Shown here: piece after piece, positions 42,480 through 54,890 of the stretch
How the letters are laid out: every line of letters starts with the position of its first letter
How positions within the stretch are numbered: the first letter of the stretch is position 1
Assembly (NCBI GenBank): GCA_008360975.2
Contig: CM039182.1
Location: 25,764,324-25,828,323 of the forward strand
Direction: 5' to 3'
Source: Lichenostomus cassidix
Lineage: Eukaryota; Chordata; Aves; Passeriformes; Meliphagidae
DNA: 64,000 nucleotides
The notes under the pieces: generated by a model
Seen by the model: only the letters and a program-made list of their open reading frames with translations
The model's database searches: none
Told to the model about the DNA's origin: nothing
Position numbers and translations under genes: made by a program

Positions 42480-43428
42480 TCAGATGCTTCTTTTTATATG
42501 GTCAACAACGAAAGGAAGTCACCATACAAATTCTGCAGAGCTCTATGCAAGGACCTCTGGTGTTCAGTGTGTAAATGACTGGGGAAAGGTCAGTGAGGAA
42601 GTTTGTTGGTTGACAAAATATTTCAGAATGGAAAAGGAAAGTGCCAAGAGTGAGGAATAGGCAGAGAGATCTTATCAGAATAGATAAATAGGCAGTTAAT
42701 TAAGGAATTCTGTGGTAGCAAATGTAATGTGGAACACATTATAGATCCCTGCTCCATATATAATAAGGATTGAGATTTTAGTGTTAAGGCAGTTTCATGC
42801 AAACATCAATTCAGTGCTCTTTAATGACCAAACCCAAATAAAATGTCATGAATCAGTAGAGAAAACAAATAATGGAAGACTGTATTTACTATCATAAAGG
42901 ACCATGGTTCTGCCGCATCGTGAACACCTTGTGCCATTCTGGTCTCCTCATTTTAAAGACAGAACTGGGAGTGGAGAAAGACAAAAAGGAAATTCAAAGG
43001 TATAGGTGTAAAATAGCTTATTTTTGAGGATTATTTGCATGATTCAGGAGGCTGTTACTCAGGGCTGGAAAAGTGATCAATATCTGTTTACTAATAGGAA
43101 TGGATATAGTTGAGGCATGTACTAGTGAGCTAGAAGGAGACTTCCTTATGCAGCTGGAAGTCATCAAATTTTCCACTCACTGGTATTTGCAGAAAAAATA
43201 CTTAAAGCATAGCAGCAAAGAAAAGTATGGAGGAGCATGGGAAATTTGGATAGAGAGAATTTTCCATCTGAAGGGCTCTCCAAAGAAAGTGTCAGGAACC
43301 AGGTTCAAAACAAACATTGAGAGGAAACAGAGCTGTGGAAATAATTGCTTAAGTATCTTCTGAAGGTTAAAAGTTTACAAAGGGTCAAAGTGAACAAATG
43401 CACAGAAGGTCAGTCTGTTTGGAGTTAC
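42480..43428 (+). mobile_element. Old L3/CR1 LINE 3' end
   Basis: Several blocks follow the order of the amniote L3/CR1 ORF2 end: GGACCTCTGGTGTTCAGTGT then TGACTGGGGAAAGG and AGTGAGGAAGTTTG (42550-42605); CGTGAACACCTTGTGCCATT followed by CTGGTCTCCTCATTTTAAAG (42919-42958); and CCAGGTTCAAAACAAACATT (43299-43318). The middle corresponds to the coding region for the RPHLEYCVQFWSP-like segment, the last to the GGRFKTNK-like end. Stops and indels are frequent, so it is a dead, old copy. Identification relies on remembered consensus order. Confidence 0.6.
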
Positions 43429-43525
43429 TTAAACAGAAAACTAATTTGGTCCTTCAGTTCACAGACTTTTATATGTGATAGCATAATATTTTAAAAATTT
43501 AAAGAAAAATTATTAAACAGAAAAC
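43429..43525 (+). mobile_element. Small templated or retroposed insertion with 13-bp direct repeats
   Basis: TTAAACAGAAAAC occurs at 43429-43441 and again at 43513-43525. Between them lies a 71-bp insert: 5 bases, a 44-bp exact copy of intron positions 39624-39667 in the same orientation, then a 22-base A/T-rich tail (TTAAAAATTTAAAGAAAAAT and two more). Direct repeats plus an A-rich 3' end are the marks of target-primed insertion of an RNA copy, here perhaps of the intron's own transcript. Repair of a DNA break using nearby sequence is an alternative. Confidence 0.6.
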
Positions 43526-45402
43526 ATGCACAGAAACAATATCTAGCAGAGGAAACTGAGCTATTGGACAGCTGGGAAGAAATAAGGGGTCTGTAATATG
43601 CTTGCCATGTTCTTGCTCTTCTTCAGGTATGTCTTATAGTTGCTGTTGGAGACAATTTGATTTTTCTAAGTGAGTCTTTGGTTTGATCCTGCATAGCCAC
43701 TTTTGAGTTCTCATTTGACACAGTAGATCATGAGTTACTGTTCTGTTTGTCAGACTTATCTGGGTTTGCAGATTTTTTGAATGACCAACACACATCCTTA
43801 TTCTTTTCATGTTGTGCAGCAAAAAGGTTAGCAAATTAGTCAGAGAGGCCTGTTCCTGTGAGATATCCATGTATATGGTTCTCCATGTTTGTCCTCCCTT
43901 TCCAAAGTATCTATTTTAACTGGTACAAGTCCTTCAGTGTATTTTACTCTTTTCCATTATAATCATATTTCCATTAACTTGCATTCTCAATTTCTTTGTT
44001 TATTATCAAATACCTGTAGAATATTGACTTTGACTTTACTGGAAATTATTCACTGAATAAAATGTTTCCATGCCTCTGGTAACTTTTTACAATGTGTAGA
44101 CAGCGACAGGAAGCTTTCTAAATGGAAGAGTAAACTTGGTCCTGTTTTCCCTCCACCCATTGTGCAAACAGGATCAGTATGAGGACATGGAATTCAGTGA
44201 TGACTTTGAGTGCAGTCTTGCCTTGGTAATAGTCCAGCTTACTGTAATGTCTATCAGTACCCTCCTACCTATGTTGAATCTGAGATACCTTACCATGGAA
44301 AGAAAATTCTGAATTCTTTTATACAGAACATTTGCAAACACAGAGCTGCCAAATTCTTACAGTGCTATGCCAATAAAAACAATCTTGTTTTTTGATTAGT
44401 TATTTACCTGAAGAGAGAGATTTTCCACCTGAGTATTAGATTGTTTGTTTGCATTTTCATTTGCTCTCAAGTAGTCATATATTCAGAGGAATAAATGCAT
44501 AATTTCTAAACCAATACTGTAATTATGGGTAATGAACTGTAATAGAGCTAGAATTAAGAGAGTAAGAAATCAAGACCCATTTTGTATGTTTTTGAATTAC
44601 TATTTTTTAAAATCTCAAATTGATCTGTCTTACACTAATGTTAATATACCTATGGTTGATTTTACACTGAGAAGGGGACCTAAATCACCACTTGAGGCCT
44701 TCATGGTTTCCTGAAATTCCTTTTTAATTTCATTTTCTCTGCTCCAAATGTTCAAGTTTGACTTGGCAAAGCATTCAGGGCTCAGTTTCTTGAAATAGAA
44801 CTCCAAAATTTCTGAGGCAAATAAACTGCCTATTCTTTAGGAAGTGCTGAAAGAACTACATATGCTAGTTAAAATATGCTTAATGAAGTTAAATAAATTC
44901 TTCACTCTCAAAACATAGGATACAAGACAAATGGAATATTCTATTTTAATGGATTAAAAAAATTAATTACAGGTAAATGCCTGTGTCTTTTTAAATGATG
45001 CTTAGGGATATTGTGCCAAATGAAACCACTGTCTTTCCTTATTCAAAGAAGAAGTAGAAGAAATAGAATAACAATTTTTCAGTGTTTTTTGGAAAAGAGT
45101 TACCAGGCAGTCAGCTCCTGGTGCCTTTTTGATAACAGTAGACTTTACTAGGTAGTGGAAATCTGTACTTTCCGGTAAAAGTACAAGACCAGAACCCAAT
45201 GTCAGTCTGCCATGCTTAATAAGTGCTTTTCCAATAACACTTGTAGCACTAGATAAGCATTTCTAATTTTTTTTCCCCTCCTTACTATTTTTCTATACAG
45301 ACATTTCTGCCATCATCATCATTCAGAACTACTTCTGGCTATGCAGTTATGGAGGAAATCCTCCTACTCAGCCCTTTTGCAACATTGATTTATTGCACTT
45401 CA
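43526..45402. other. Intronic DNA without recognised elements
   Basis: A/T-rich sequence. Near 43550 the phrase GAGGAAACTGAGC resembles a MIR or other SINE word but the flanks do not continue the match. Open frames are all under 80 codons. Confidence 0.55.
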
Positions 45403-45975
45403 GTGGTGTTTAGGGTTAACACTGGTGAGCAGCTAAGCACCTCATAGTTTTTTGTTTACTTTCTTCCCTTCCCCAATGGAATGGGGAAGAGGAATAGGAG
45501 AATAAAAGCAAGAAAACTTGTGGGTCAAGATAAAGAAAATGTAATAAGTGAGGGATAAATAGTAGAAGAGAAAAAAGAAGAAAAAAAACCAGAACAAGTG
45601 AGGCAAAGGCAACACACAACCAACTCCAATGGGTAGAGTGATGACCAGCCAGATCCCTGAAAAAAACATATCTACCCGTCTCTAAACTCCCCATTCTTCC
45701 TTTGACTGTTAAGCATCATGCCACGTATTATGGAATATCTCTAGTTAATTCAGGTTCTCTGCTTGGTTGTGTCCATTCCCAATCCACTGTGCACCTCCCC
45801 AGTCTATTCACTTGAGAGGCTGAGAGAGAAACAGAGAAGGCATTGGTGCTGTGCAAACACTGTGCAACCAGAGAAAACTGGTCTGTTACCAGCATTTGGG
45901 TCAAAAATCTAAACCACAGCACCATATGAGCTGCTGTGAAGAGAATTAACTTCATCCTAGACAGAGCCTTTAAAA
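45403..45975 (-). mobile_element. Solo LTR of an avian endogenous retrovirus, old
   Basis: This follows from end to end an LTR family very common in bird genomes. On the + strand the order is GGTTAACACTGGTGAGCAGC then TAAGCACC; CCCTTCCCCAATGGAATGGG; AAAACTTGTGGGTCAAGATA; TATGGAATATCTCTAG; GGTTGTGTCCATTCCCAATC; and AGAATTAACTTCATCCTAGA. Its sense direction is minus. The ATTAAA poly(A) signal expected near 45540-45555 reads ATTACA, and CpGs are nearly absent, so it is old. No internal retroviral genes are present, implying recombination between LTRs. Borders are approximate and a target duplication was not resolved. Confidence 0.85.
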
Positions 45976-48900
45976 CTGTGCCAAACTTTTCAGTGCTTTG
46001 TCTAGGAGAGACACTTGGCTATGGAAAAGAAGACAACTCTGTTTATAGTGAACTAATTGATAGGGTAGAATATGAAAGTTTGAATTATATGCAGATATCA
46101 TCAAGGAAGAGGCCAAAAAGGCCACCATAGTATTTAGGCTACTCATGTTTTATTATCTCCTTTAAATTGACTCTTTTTTTCATGCACCTCTAAAATAGGT
46201 CTGTGTTTCATTTTCACAATACCAAGCAGAAAACCTCACACTTTTACATGCTCTTTCCTTGTATTATTGCAGCCTTGTGTTTGGGAAGAAGATAGATTGA
46301 AGAAAATTGTGAATCAGTTCATGTGAAAGAACTGCTGCATTTGCAGAAATTCTATTACACAGCAATGCTGTGTGTTATTGGGTGTGTGTGTCTCTGAGGA
46401 TACTTTCTTTAGCACATAGTATACTAGCAGTATATGAAAAAGCAGTTGGATGGAAAAGGTTAGTGAAGAGCAATGAATTCTAGAGCTTTTTTGTTAACCC
46501 TTGTGGGCTGTTTTTCTAGTGCTCACACAGGCTCTTGTCTAGGGAGCAGGGGGTTCAGACTTCTCCTCATGAATGCAATCAGTTACCCACACTGAAAATC
46601 ACAGAGGTCTCAGGGCTAGCTGCATGACCAGAAGTCTTTCAGGTATTCTGAAATCAATGACAGTAACAATCAGTTGTATCTGTTAGATTGGGTATGAAGC
46701 AGTATAGAATGCATGAAATATGCTGGCTTTCCAAAAGACACATGGATCTTTCCAAAAGACAGATTGGATCAGTCAGCAATCATTTCAGAAAATAACTCCT
46801 CCCTTTCCTGAGTCTTCAGTTTTATACATCTGAAAAAAAGGAGAGACCTTCTTTTTTAAAGATTTTTATACTCTAACATATTGTTACATGGAACTGGGAG
46901 TCTAATCCTATGAAATGTAAATCATTAGATGATGAAAGGAAAACAAAGGGAAAACAAACTGTAAGCAAATAAAATTAGAATGGTAAGCAGTCTGTATCCT
47001 ACCTACAGATTGCTAGTTTACTAGCTCTGCTAGCTAACTGCTTAGATTCATTGTAGGTTGACAGATTGATGCTAGACAGGCACATTTTTCCTTTTAACCA
47101 CATTTCTTTTCTTATTTTTCCCTCCTTCCCCATATGCCATAGAAAAAAATATATCTGAATCTCTTTCTCTCTCCCTGTGACATCTTCATTGCTGCTTCAT
47201 TAACCAGTGCACCATCAGTGCATTTTATTACAGCTTCTCTCCTGGCCTACTGTGTTATTACTAAGATGCAGCTATGAACTGGCTATCAAAATGCTAGTCT
47301 ATGTTTTAATCCTTCTGTCCATTCAAAAGAGGGGGAAGTTGTCTCTTCAGTAAAATCCTGAACTAAATCGATATTTTATCTATTATCCTGTCTGGCCCCA
47401 CATGAAATGGACTGGGGAGATATAGTGTAGGCTGTGACAGATTTATTTACCTATTTATTTGCTGTAAAAGGCTAGGGGCATATCTCCTATCTGATCAGTG
47501 TATTAAGACAATTTAGACTGATTTTATGTATGTGCCTTCAAATGACCTTGAAAAACTACTGAAGTTAATGAAAGTGTGTTTCAATTTCATGATTGTTAAG
47601 AAATGAAAAGGCCATGCTGTGATAGATATCCTCCGTGACATATACCTCCAGTTATACCAGTAGGGAGGGGACATGATTTAAATACTATCTGGTTTCTGAT
47701 GGGTTTCTTGGGTATGGAATGCACTTAATTCATTTTTAAGTGAAGAGAAAGATATAACTGCAAGTATGATAGAAGCACGTAAATCAGTGCCAGAACACAG
47801 AGGAATAAAACAGACATTTGGAATCTCAAATATAGCCATGAAAAGGGAAATAAGAAACCTGATGGCCTCTTCAGAGCAGTGCAAATGTTAAAAAATTGGG
47901 CAGTGTGTGTGGAGCAAATTTAAGGGGGAATGGGACTACATGTGTTTTCAGTCCCTCTCCATCCACCCACTGCCTGCAAGAATTCCAGCTCTCCCAGCTA
48001 CGCTCCATCAGAGCTCTCTGCCAGTGCTACATGTTAGACAGCTGCGAGCCTGCATCTGTTCTGTTTTCCACTCAATTAAAGCAAAGAGAAAAAATATAAA
48101 TAAGACAAATTGCTCTGACAGTAAATTTTGTGAAAAACCATGTCTGAAATATATGATTTTGTAGGAACTTGGTGCAAGATTTTGTGTTCTTTAAAAATGT
48201 GGTTTTGCAGGAGTTTTTTTTTATTGCTGCTTTTTAATTGGTGCCTCTTTTTTTTTTTTGTTTTGGTAAATATACAAAAGGCTATCTGTCTTACACAGAT
48301 CACTATTTAATTTGGGGAGGAAATGGTGTAAAAAGAAATGAAGCGAGAAAGGAGAAATGCTTGTCATATTAGATACAGACAAGGCAAATCAGTAGCTGGT
48401 CTGTAAGGGATTATTAGAAAAGGCTGTGACTCCTCCTGCATTAATTGACGTGGAGTACACAGTATGTACAGCTATCGACACAAAACTCATTAAAATTTTC
48501 ATTATTCTATTATTTATATTGTACTTGTGACTGAAGGTCCCAGTCAAGAAGGCAGACCAATGAGTATTCATAAAAGGAGTAGGGAAATTGCATTACTATT
48601 ATTAGATTCATAATGACATGGACTCCAAGCATGGCCAAGCTGGCACCGCCAAGACAGGACCCTAACAGTGGACTCCAGGGGCAGCAAAAATAAATGAATG
48701 TGATTCTCATGGTGGAAGACAGCAGCTTTGCAGAGTGAACATTCAAGCAAGAGTGCTTCACTCTGAGATGCCACACACAGCCTGAAGGATGACAAGACTC
48801 TGTACCTCAGTTTTTGTAGTAATTCATTACATGCTCATCACTTACACACATCATAACGGAAGAATAATGTGAAAATCTGGGATTAAATCTGAAGGCCAAT

Positions 48901-49097
48901 GTAAAAAACTGGCAAAGGAGAATTGAGTAGTAACTACTTGAAAAGTGGAGGAAAACAGACATTTCTCTTTTGGTTTACTGAGTAGAGAAGTAAAATTTAA
49001 TTTCTCCAAAAAAAAAAATCTCTCTATGATTTGGAAATCCAATTGTCTTGGTCTCTGATGGAAACGGTGGGTTTTGTATCACATGTCTCAATATGTG
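45976..49097. other. NXPH1: Intronic DNA just upstream of the last NXPH1 exon
   Basis: No transposon recognised. Contains a perfect 7-bp-arm hairpin at 46357-46373 (ACACAGC-AAT-GCTGTGT) followed by a short GT stretch, a T run near 48248-48260, and a block at about 48540-48790 with more even base composition than its surroundings that could be a conserved element. Open frames are all under 90 codons. Confidence 0.55.
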
Positions 49098-49125
49098 CTT
49101 TCTTTCTTCTTCCCTTCTTTTTTAG
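49098..49125 (+). other. NXPH1: 3' splice site of the NXPH1 terminal exon
   Basis: An almost pure pyrimidine tract (runs of TTTC and TTCT ending TTTTTTTAG) finishes in AG at 49124-49125, and the conserved reading frame begins at the next base. This fixes the exon start; conserved residues lie upstream of the first in-frame start-like codon, so an internal start is not needed. The phase of the intron is inferred as 0. Confidence 0.9.
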
Positions 49126-49887
<762 letters not shown>

Positions 49888-50109
49888 GGACCAACTTGTA
49901 TCTGAGACTGAAGCCTGGGGAATAAAAGAGGTCGAATGACAGGGCTGTAACCTCAAGGAGGAAGGCCACATCTATTGCCTGGAATGTGTCTACCTACTGC
50001 TGCTGCTGATGTCAAATGGCTGCAAATATGTTAGTGGAAAACAGTCTCATGTAATTTTTGCCCAGTCAGCTCCATGTATCAATCTAGGTGTAAATCACTA
50101 TGGATTTGA

Positions 50110-50115
50110 AATAAA
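50110..50115 (+). promoter_or_regulatory. NXPH1: Proximal poly(A) signal AATAAA
   Basis: A canonical hexamer 223 bases after the stop codon, in the sense orientation of the gene. It could give a short 3'UTR isoform. No strong GT-rich element follows immediately; the following DNA is ACACA-rich, so use of this site is uncertain. Confidence 0.45.
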
Positions 50116-51048
50116 ATCATACACATACACAGAGACACACACACTTTTCAGCGCACATTATTGAGATTCCTGTTAAGAAATCATTCATTGTCTGATATCT
50201 AAGGATTCAGCATAACCTATCATCAAGCAAAATGGATTGACTAGACAGTACAAGGTTTCTAACGCAGACTGTTACGGAAATCTCCTTGAAAGTCCTTTGA
50301 GTACACACCAATCAATAATCCCCACTCATGCATTCTACTGCTTGGAGTAGCTGTACTGGTAAATAATACTGTAGGAGTAAATACTTGTTAAAATGGGAAA
50401 AAAGTGTGTTTAGAGTCCATTATTCCGTATTATATGAACAGAGCAAAGTGTCATGACTTTTTCCCAGCATACAGTAGGCACATTCAAGGTGGTGTTGGTG
50501 GCTCTTTTTCTGTGGAGCAAGCCTGTTTCTAGTAAAGATGGGCAAACATTTGGAATTTACATGTGAGCAGACATTCTGGTTTCATGTTTCTCTGACTCTT
50601 TAAGCACTGATTCTTTAAAATTGTTTGAGTTTAGGCCAGCTAAACTACTTAAAACTGCAACTGATCTCTAAGAAGGAAAATGCCTGGCGGAGAACATGTA
50701 AGTTATAAGTGGCTGTCTTATCTTTATTACAAAATATTGTAACAAATTCAATATCCTAGTCTTCATTTGTATGAACGGTTTGTATTGTACATAATTTAAC
50801 CAGTGTTATTTGAGCTGCTTATTAATATTAACTTGTAATTGTCTCTCTGCTTGTTATTGGTTAAAAACAATCAAGGAAATGAGGAATCCATTTTATCAAT
50901 GTAGCTGTAAACTCCATTAAAAGACAGAACTATGTACAAAGCATTTATTCAGCTAAAGTATTGTTGAAAGCTATACATATACAACATTACAGTCTGTCTG
51001 TATTTAGGTATTTTATTTCCAGAGGAAAAAAAATGAACTGTACATAAA

Positions 51049-51054
51049 AATAAA
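51049..51054 (+). promoter_or_regulatory. NXPH1: Distal poly(A) signal AATAAA, likely main site
   Basis: The hexamer sits in an A-rich context about 1.16 kb after the stop. A GT-rich tract from 51196 lies downstream, although farther away than a typical downstream element. Considered the likeliest end of the main transcript. Confidence 0.55.
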
Positions 51055-51195
51055 AAATCTTAAAGTTGAGTTTCAGTATGTACTGTGTAGATAGTAGTTT
51101 AAATGGTTCTGACAAGCGGGTAACACTTCAAGTCTAATATGATTTTCAATATTGTCTCTTTGCATATGTACATATATATACATCTATTTATAAAT

Positions 51196-51249
51196 TTGTG
51201 TGTGTGCATATTTGTGTGTGTATAAGTACATGTGTGTGTGAGTGTGTGT
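51196..51249. repeat. Interrupted (TG)n repeat
   Basis: TG units interrupted by CATATT, ATAAGTACA and AG. It follows a TACATATATATACAT stretch. Its position downstream of the distal AATAAA may favour 3'-end cleavage, but that is an inference. Confidence 0.85.
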
Positions 51250-51833
51250 AAATACGTGTATATGTTGAATACATAAAAATTTCTTGAGCCCTATTCCTAG
51301 CAAGCAGATCTTATTAATGAAGGTCTTGCTAGCTCAAGTGGAAGCCCCCACTCGGATAAGAAATTACAGGTGCAGGGCTTTGTTTAAAATGAGTCATTAT
51401 AATTTAGAAGTGGGAAAACATAGAGCCACTCTCTGTGTACAAAGGCCTGTCTTTGCCTTAATTCTAGCCTCCTCTGAGGTACTGATCTCTATGGAATGAA
51501 GAGATCCCTTTTTATGGTACTAGGGAATTTTCTTCCCATAAACAAAAAGCTTGTAGCTTTTAAATATATATAAATATATATTTTGTGGATAGTGGCATAC
51601 TTTACCCCCAACATCCCAAAAACCAGCAACTGTAAGACGCCTAAAAGAAGGCTGCCCAAAGAAGAACTCAGTATTTCATATCATATCTTTCAGAATTATC
51701 ATTCCTGGAAATGTTTTCTTCCCCCCTTCCACCCTCACCCCCAGGTTCTGTGCTCTTGGGTCAAAGCTGCGAATGCAGATATGGGTCAGCTTCCAACTAT
51801 GCACAGCATTATGAACAGCTTCTCCAATATTCC

Positions 51834-51839
51834 AATAAA
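51834..51839 (+). promoter_or_regulatory. Possible further-distal poly(A) signal AATAAA
   Basis: A third sense-strand hexamer lies about 1.95 kb after the stop codon, in a block (51270-51930) that is less A/T-rich than its surroundings. It would serve an extended 3'UTR isoform if transcription continues that far; chance occurrence is equally possible. Confidence 0.25.
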
Positions 51840-54800
51840 CACTCTACTAATGTTTCAAGAAGTGAAAAGTTCAAAACAACTACCGGTTGTGGACCTCTCT
51901 TGCTGAAATGTGCAGAACCTAAATGAGAATGGAACTAAGGAAATGGATAACATTTTTGAAAGTAAATATTTTCCCACTTATGTACTATGGAGAGGAGACT
52001 TCCATATTATTATTGCTTTGGCTTCTTTTAATAGATATGCTTGTGGGAATTTCTTCATTATGTGTGACATTTCCCAGGACTAACCTGTGACCCTGGACCC
52101 TCTGAAAATTTGGAGAAAGAAATCTTCTAACCATGTAGTCCATATTCTGATCACATTCAGGAATATGTTGAGATACACAACTTGTTTCTTTGACAGGGAT
52201 TATGATAAAACTGGTAGTGTTTATCCCTTATGCTCTATGAAAAGTAATTGTTATGAATATTAACCATAAAATAATTTGTGTTGTTGCCAATAGTTAAATC
52301 CTGGGTCTTTTAAATCAATGGGAATTTTGTTAATGATTTCAGTAGAAATTTCCATTTAAAAGTATGTAGAACTCCAGTGTTAAATATGATTAACAGTTTT
52401 AGCAGTCTGTATTACAATTGAGCATTACATGGTTCATTTATATTTCTGAAAAATGGATGTGAAATACTTTTGCTGGTACAATTTCATGGGTTTTTTATAT
52501 TTTTTAACACTTCCCATAAATATATGAAATATATACATTCTGTTCATATAGAAATATTTGTCCACTTTTCAGGTAACATCCACACAAAAAGGAATTATTC
52601 ATCATGCAATGGTTTTGATCCTATTAATTGTGGTTGTTGGTATTTTATCTGCGTCTGTCACAGACAGTCATATTATTAATTAGTCTTAAGTCTTTGAAGA
52701 ATTTGGTATTCTTCATAGGCATTGTTGAGTTTGAACTTGAAAGAATTCTTTTGGTGATTGAGTAGTGAAACACTGATCTAATATCAGAATAGATAATGTA
52801 TTACTTAGGTGCTAGTTTATGCATTTCATTCAATCTATTTGGGAAATATTTTGTGTTTACTAACTTTGTTAAAGAATGTTTTTGGTTTTGTCATTTGAAA
52901 AAGGAATTTAATGAACATGAATGTGTTAAGTCAGTTAAGCAATGTATGTATGGGATCTGGGTCTTGCACATGAACAATGCCTTAATGGGGTGCTAGGCCA
53001 GGCAAATGTTGTCACACCATAACTCACTAATTCTAAAAGTAATAAAGATGTATATCTCTAAAGGTATATTTTTAGGATTAAAGAAGATTAAGTTACTTAT
53101 TTTTAAGAAGTGAAGAGACTGTTTCTGTTCACCTTTTTTTTTTTTTAACTTTTAAATCATGCTTTGGCTCTTGTTTTCACTTCATAGACAAATCACAAAT
53201 AGAGATATTTTATTGAAACAAATTATTTCTGGTGGAAAAATACATGGATAATGCACTTGAGCAAGTATCAGTATATTAAAATGGCCTTGCATGGATCAGT
53301 GATATTATTTATGTGTCAGTTCCTGTGCATTTGAGAAAAGGAATCCGAGATATTGGAAATGGGTGGTTTGCAAAAAAACCTGCAAAAATCGCTGATCAAA
53401 GTTCTAAACAGTGATGGAAACCTGTAAGGCTTTCACTTGTTAATTTTATTAAAATACTTCAGCATGGGGTAGAAAATGTACTATCTTCTCTCCTTATGAA
53501 ATCGCTTGTAAAATTTTATCCCTTTCTCCCTTTTTCCCCTTACACTGATAGTAAGCAAACTAATAAATTTATCTTTACACAGATGTTATTTTTCAAAGTT
53601 TCCCCTTACTTAAAAAGTAGTGATGTCAGAAACTGTTGAAAATTACTGTAATGATTTACAGTTAACTTAGAAATATTTGAACTCCATTTATATGAGAAAA
53701 GAATGGAAGTCTTGCAGTGTTCTGGTACATGTTAGCCTAGCAATTTAAGTAATACTATTCAAGTAATTTGGTCAGAGGACAGTTTTACCATGACAAAGTC
53801 ATGACAACCTCATTTCTGAATCCTATGTTGCAAATTCCCATTCTGTTAGAATATCCTCAACTACTCTGAATATTATGTGTTAGAGAACTGTGGAAGAAAA
53901 TGGATTACAAAATATCTGCTAATCTTACAATAAAACCAACCTAAATCTTAGGCAAGTGATCTGAAGAATTATCCTCCAACAGAAGACACTGAACCTCAGT
54001 GTTAGCATCTCGTGGGTCCTTCTACATCCTTCTGTGGCAGAGGTAGTAAAATTTATCTGACTGCATCCAGTAATGGAAGAAAAGATTTTCTCTAGTGATT
54101 TGTACTTAACTGCATGTCTTAGGACTGCCAGAGACCTCAAATGGCTGCATCAAGGATCTGCTGTTCTAGGAGCTGCAGAATATATAATGTATACAATACC
54201 TATTTGGAATTGTTTTGATGCTAAGAACTCCTAATTTTCAAGACAGTGTACTGCAGAGTTCTTGGGAACCATGTACTTTGAAACATATTGTTTATGATTT
54301 TTTTTTGTTAAATATAAACAGTTCTCAAAAAAAGAACTACTATTAAAATCTCATACATACATTAATGAAATACAGGCAATAAAAAAATACAGTTACAATT
54401 ACCACTTTAATTTATGAATATAAATGCTATTTACCAAAATATTTTGACAGTGGAAGAACAGAGTATTGTATAATAAAAATATTTTCATTTTTTTCTTAAT
54501 TTTTTAAATGGGCAGTATCCTACTAAAATTATGGTAAAATTGACAGATTAAGTAATTTTTTAAATAAATTTGACTAAATAAATATCTATGGATATGATAA
54601 AACTTTTTGCTGTTTGTGAGAGGAAAACTCATTAAAAATAAACTGTCATTTGTAAAGTTACAATAATGACGGGATTTTGGGGATATTGTATTTCCTTAGG
54701 TGGTACACACCTGACAATATGATCTAATACTTGTAGCAAGATCCTTCCAAGAGCATTGATGAATCTTATAGCTGAAAATGAACTTTTTCCATTCTTTCCT

Positions 54801-54840
54801 ATATTCTGTGCTAATTAGCTAAAGTACCCAAACTAGCAAG

Positions 54841-54844
<4 letters not shown>

Positions 54845-54875
<31 letters not shown>
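54845..54875 (-). repeat. 31-base T run, possible retrocopy poly(A) tail on the minus strand
   Basis: Thirty-one uninterrupted T. On the minus strand this is A31 preceded nine bases earlier by AATAAA (54890-54885) in the context GGAAATAAACTCCTGTAC. This is the expected 3' end of a retroposed mRNA. The body would lie at higher coordinates, but no coding remnant or matching target duplication was recognised. A chance homopolymer is possible. Confidence 0.5.
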
Positions 54876-54876
<1 letters not shown>

Positions 54877-54890
54877 TACAGGAGTTTATT

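Larger units (their letters stand above)
1..49125 (+). other. NXPH1: Intron of NXPH1 (3' part of a very long intron)
   Basis: No exon resembling the neurexophilin signal-peptide exon was found on the + strand, and no other gene was recognised on either strand. In mammals the terminal NXPH1 exon follows a very large intron, so this stretch is inferred to be intronic. Open frames here are all short (at most 146 codons) and lack recognisable domains, splice context or codon bias. Repeats inside it are listed separately. Confidence 0.8.
49888..51075 (+). other. NXPH1: Probable NXPH1 3' untranslated region
   Basis: Sequence directly after the stop codon with no continuing reading frame. It contains AATAAA at 50110-50115 and again at 51049-51054, an A/C-rich stretch near 50118-50150, and stretches rich in ATTTA-like motifs. 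The end near 51075 is inferred from the second AATAAA plus 15-25 bases and from the GT-rich DNA beginning about 120 bases later. The true end could be further downstream. Confidence 0.7.
51076..54844. other. Downstream flank of NXPH1, no gene seen
   Basis: Begins with GT and TA simple repeats (51165-51260), then a less A/T-rich block at 51270-51930 that may belong to a longer 3'UTR. Beyond about 52 kb it is A/T-rich unique-looking sequence, most extreme at 54300-54660. No coding frame with a recognisable domain. Confidence 0.55.
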
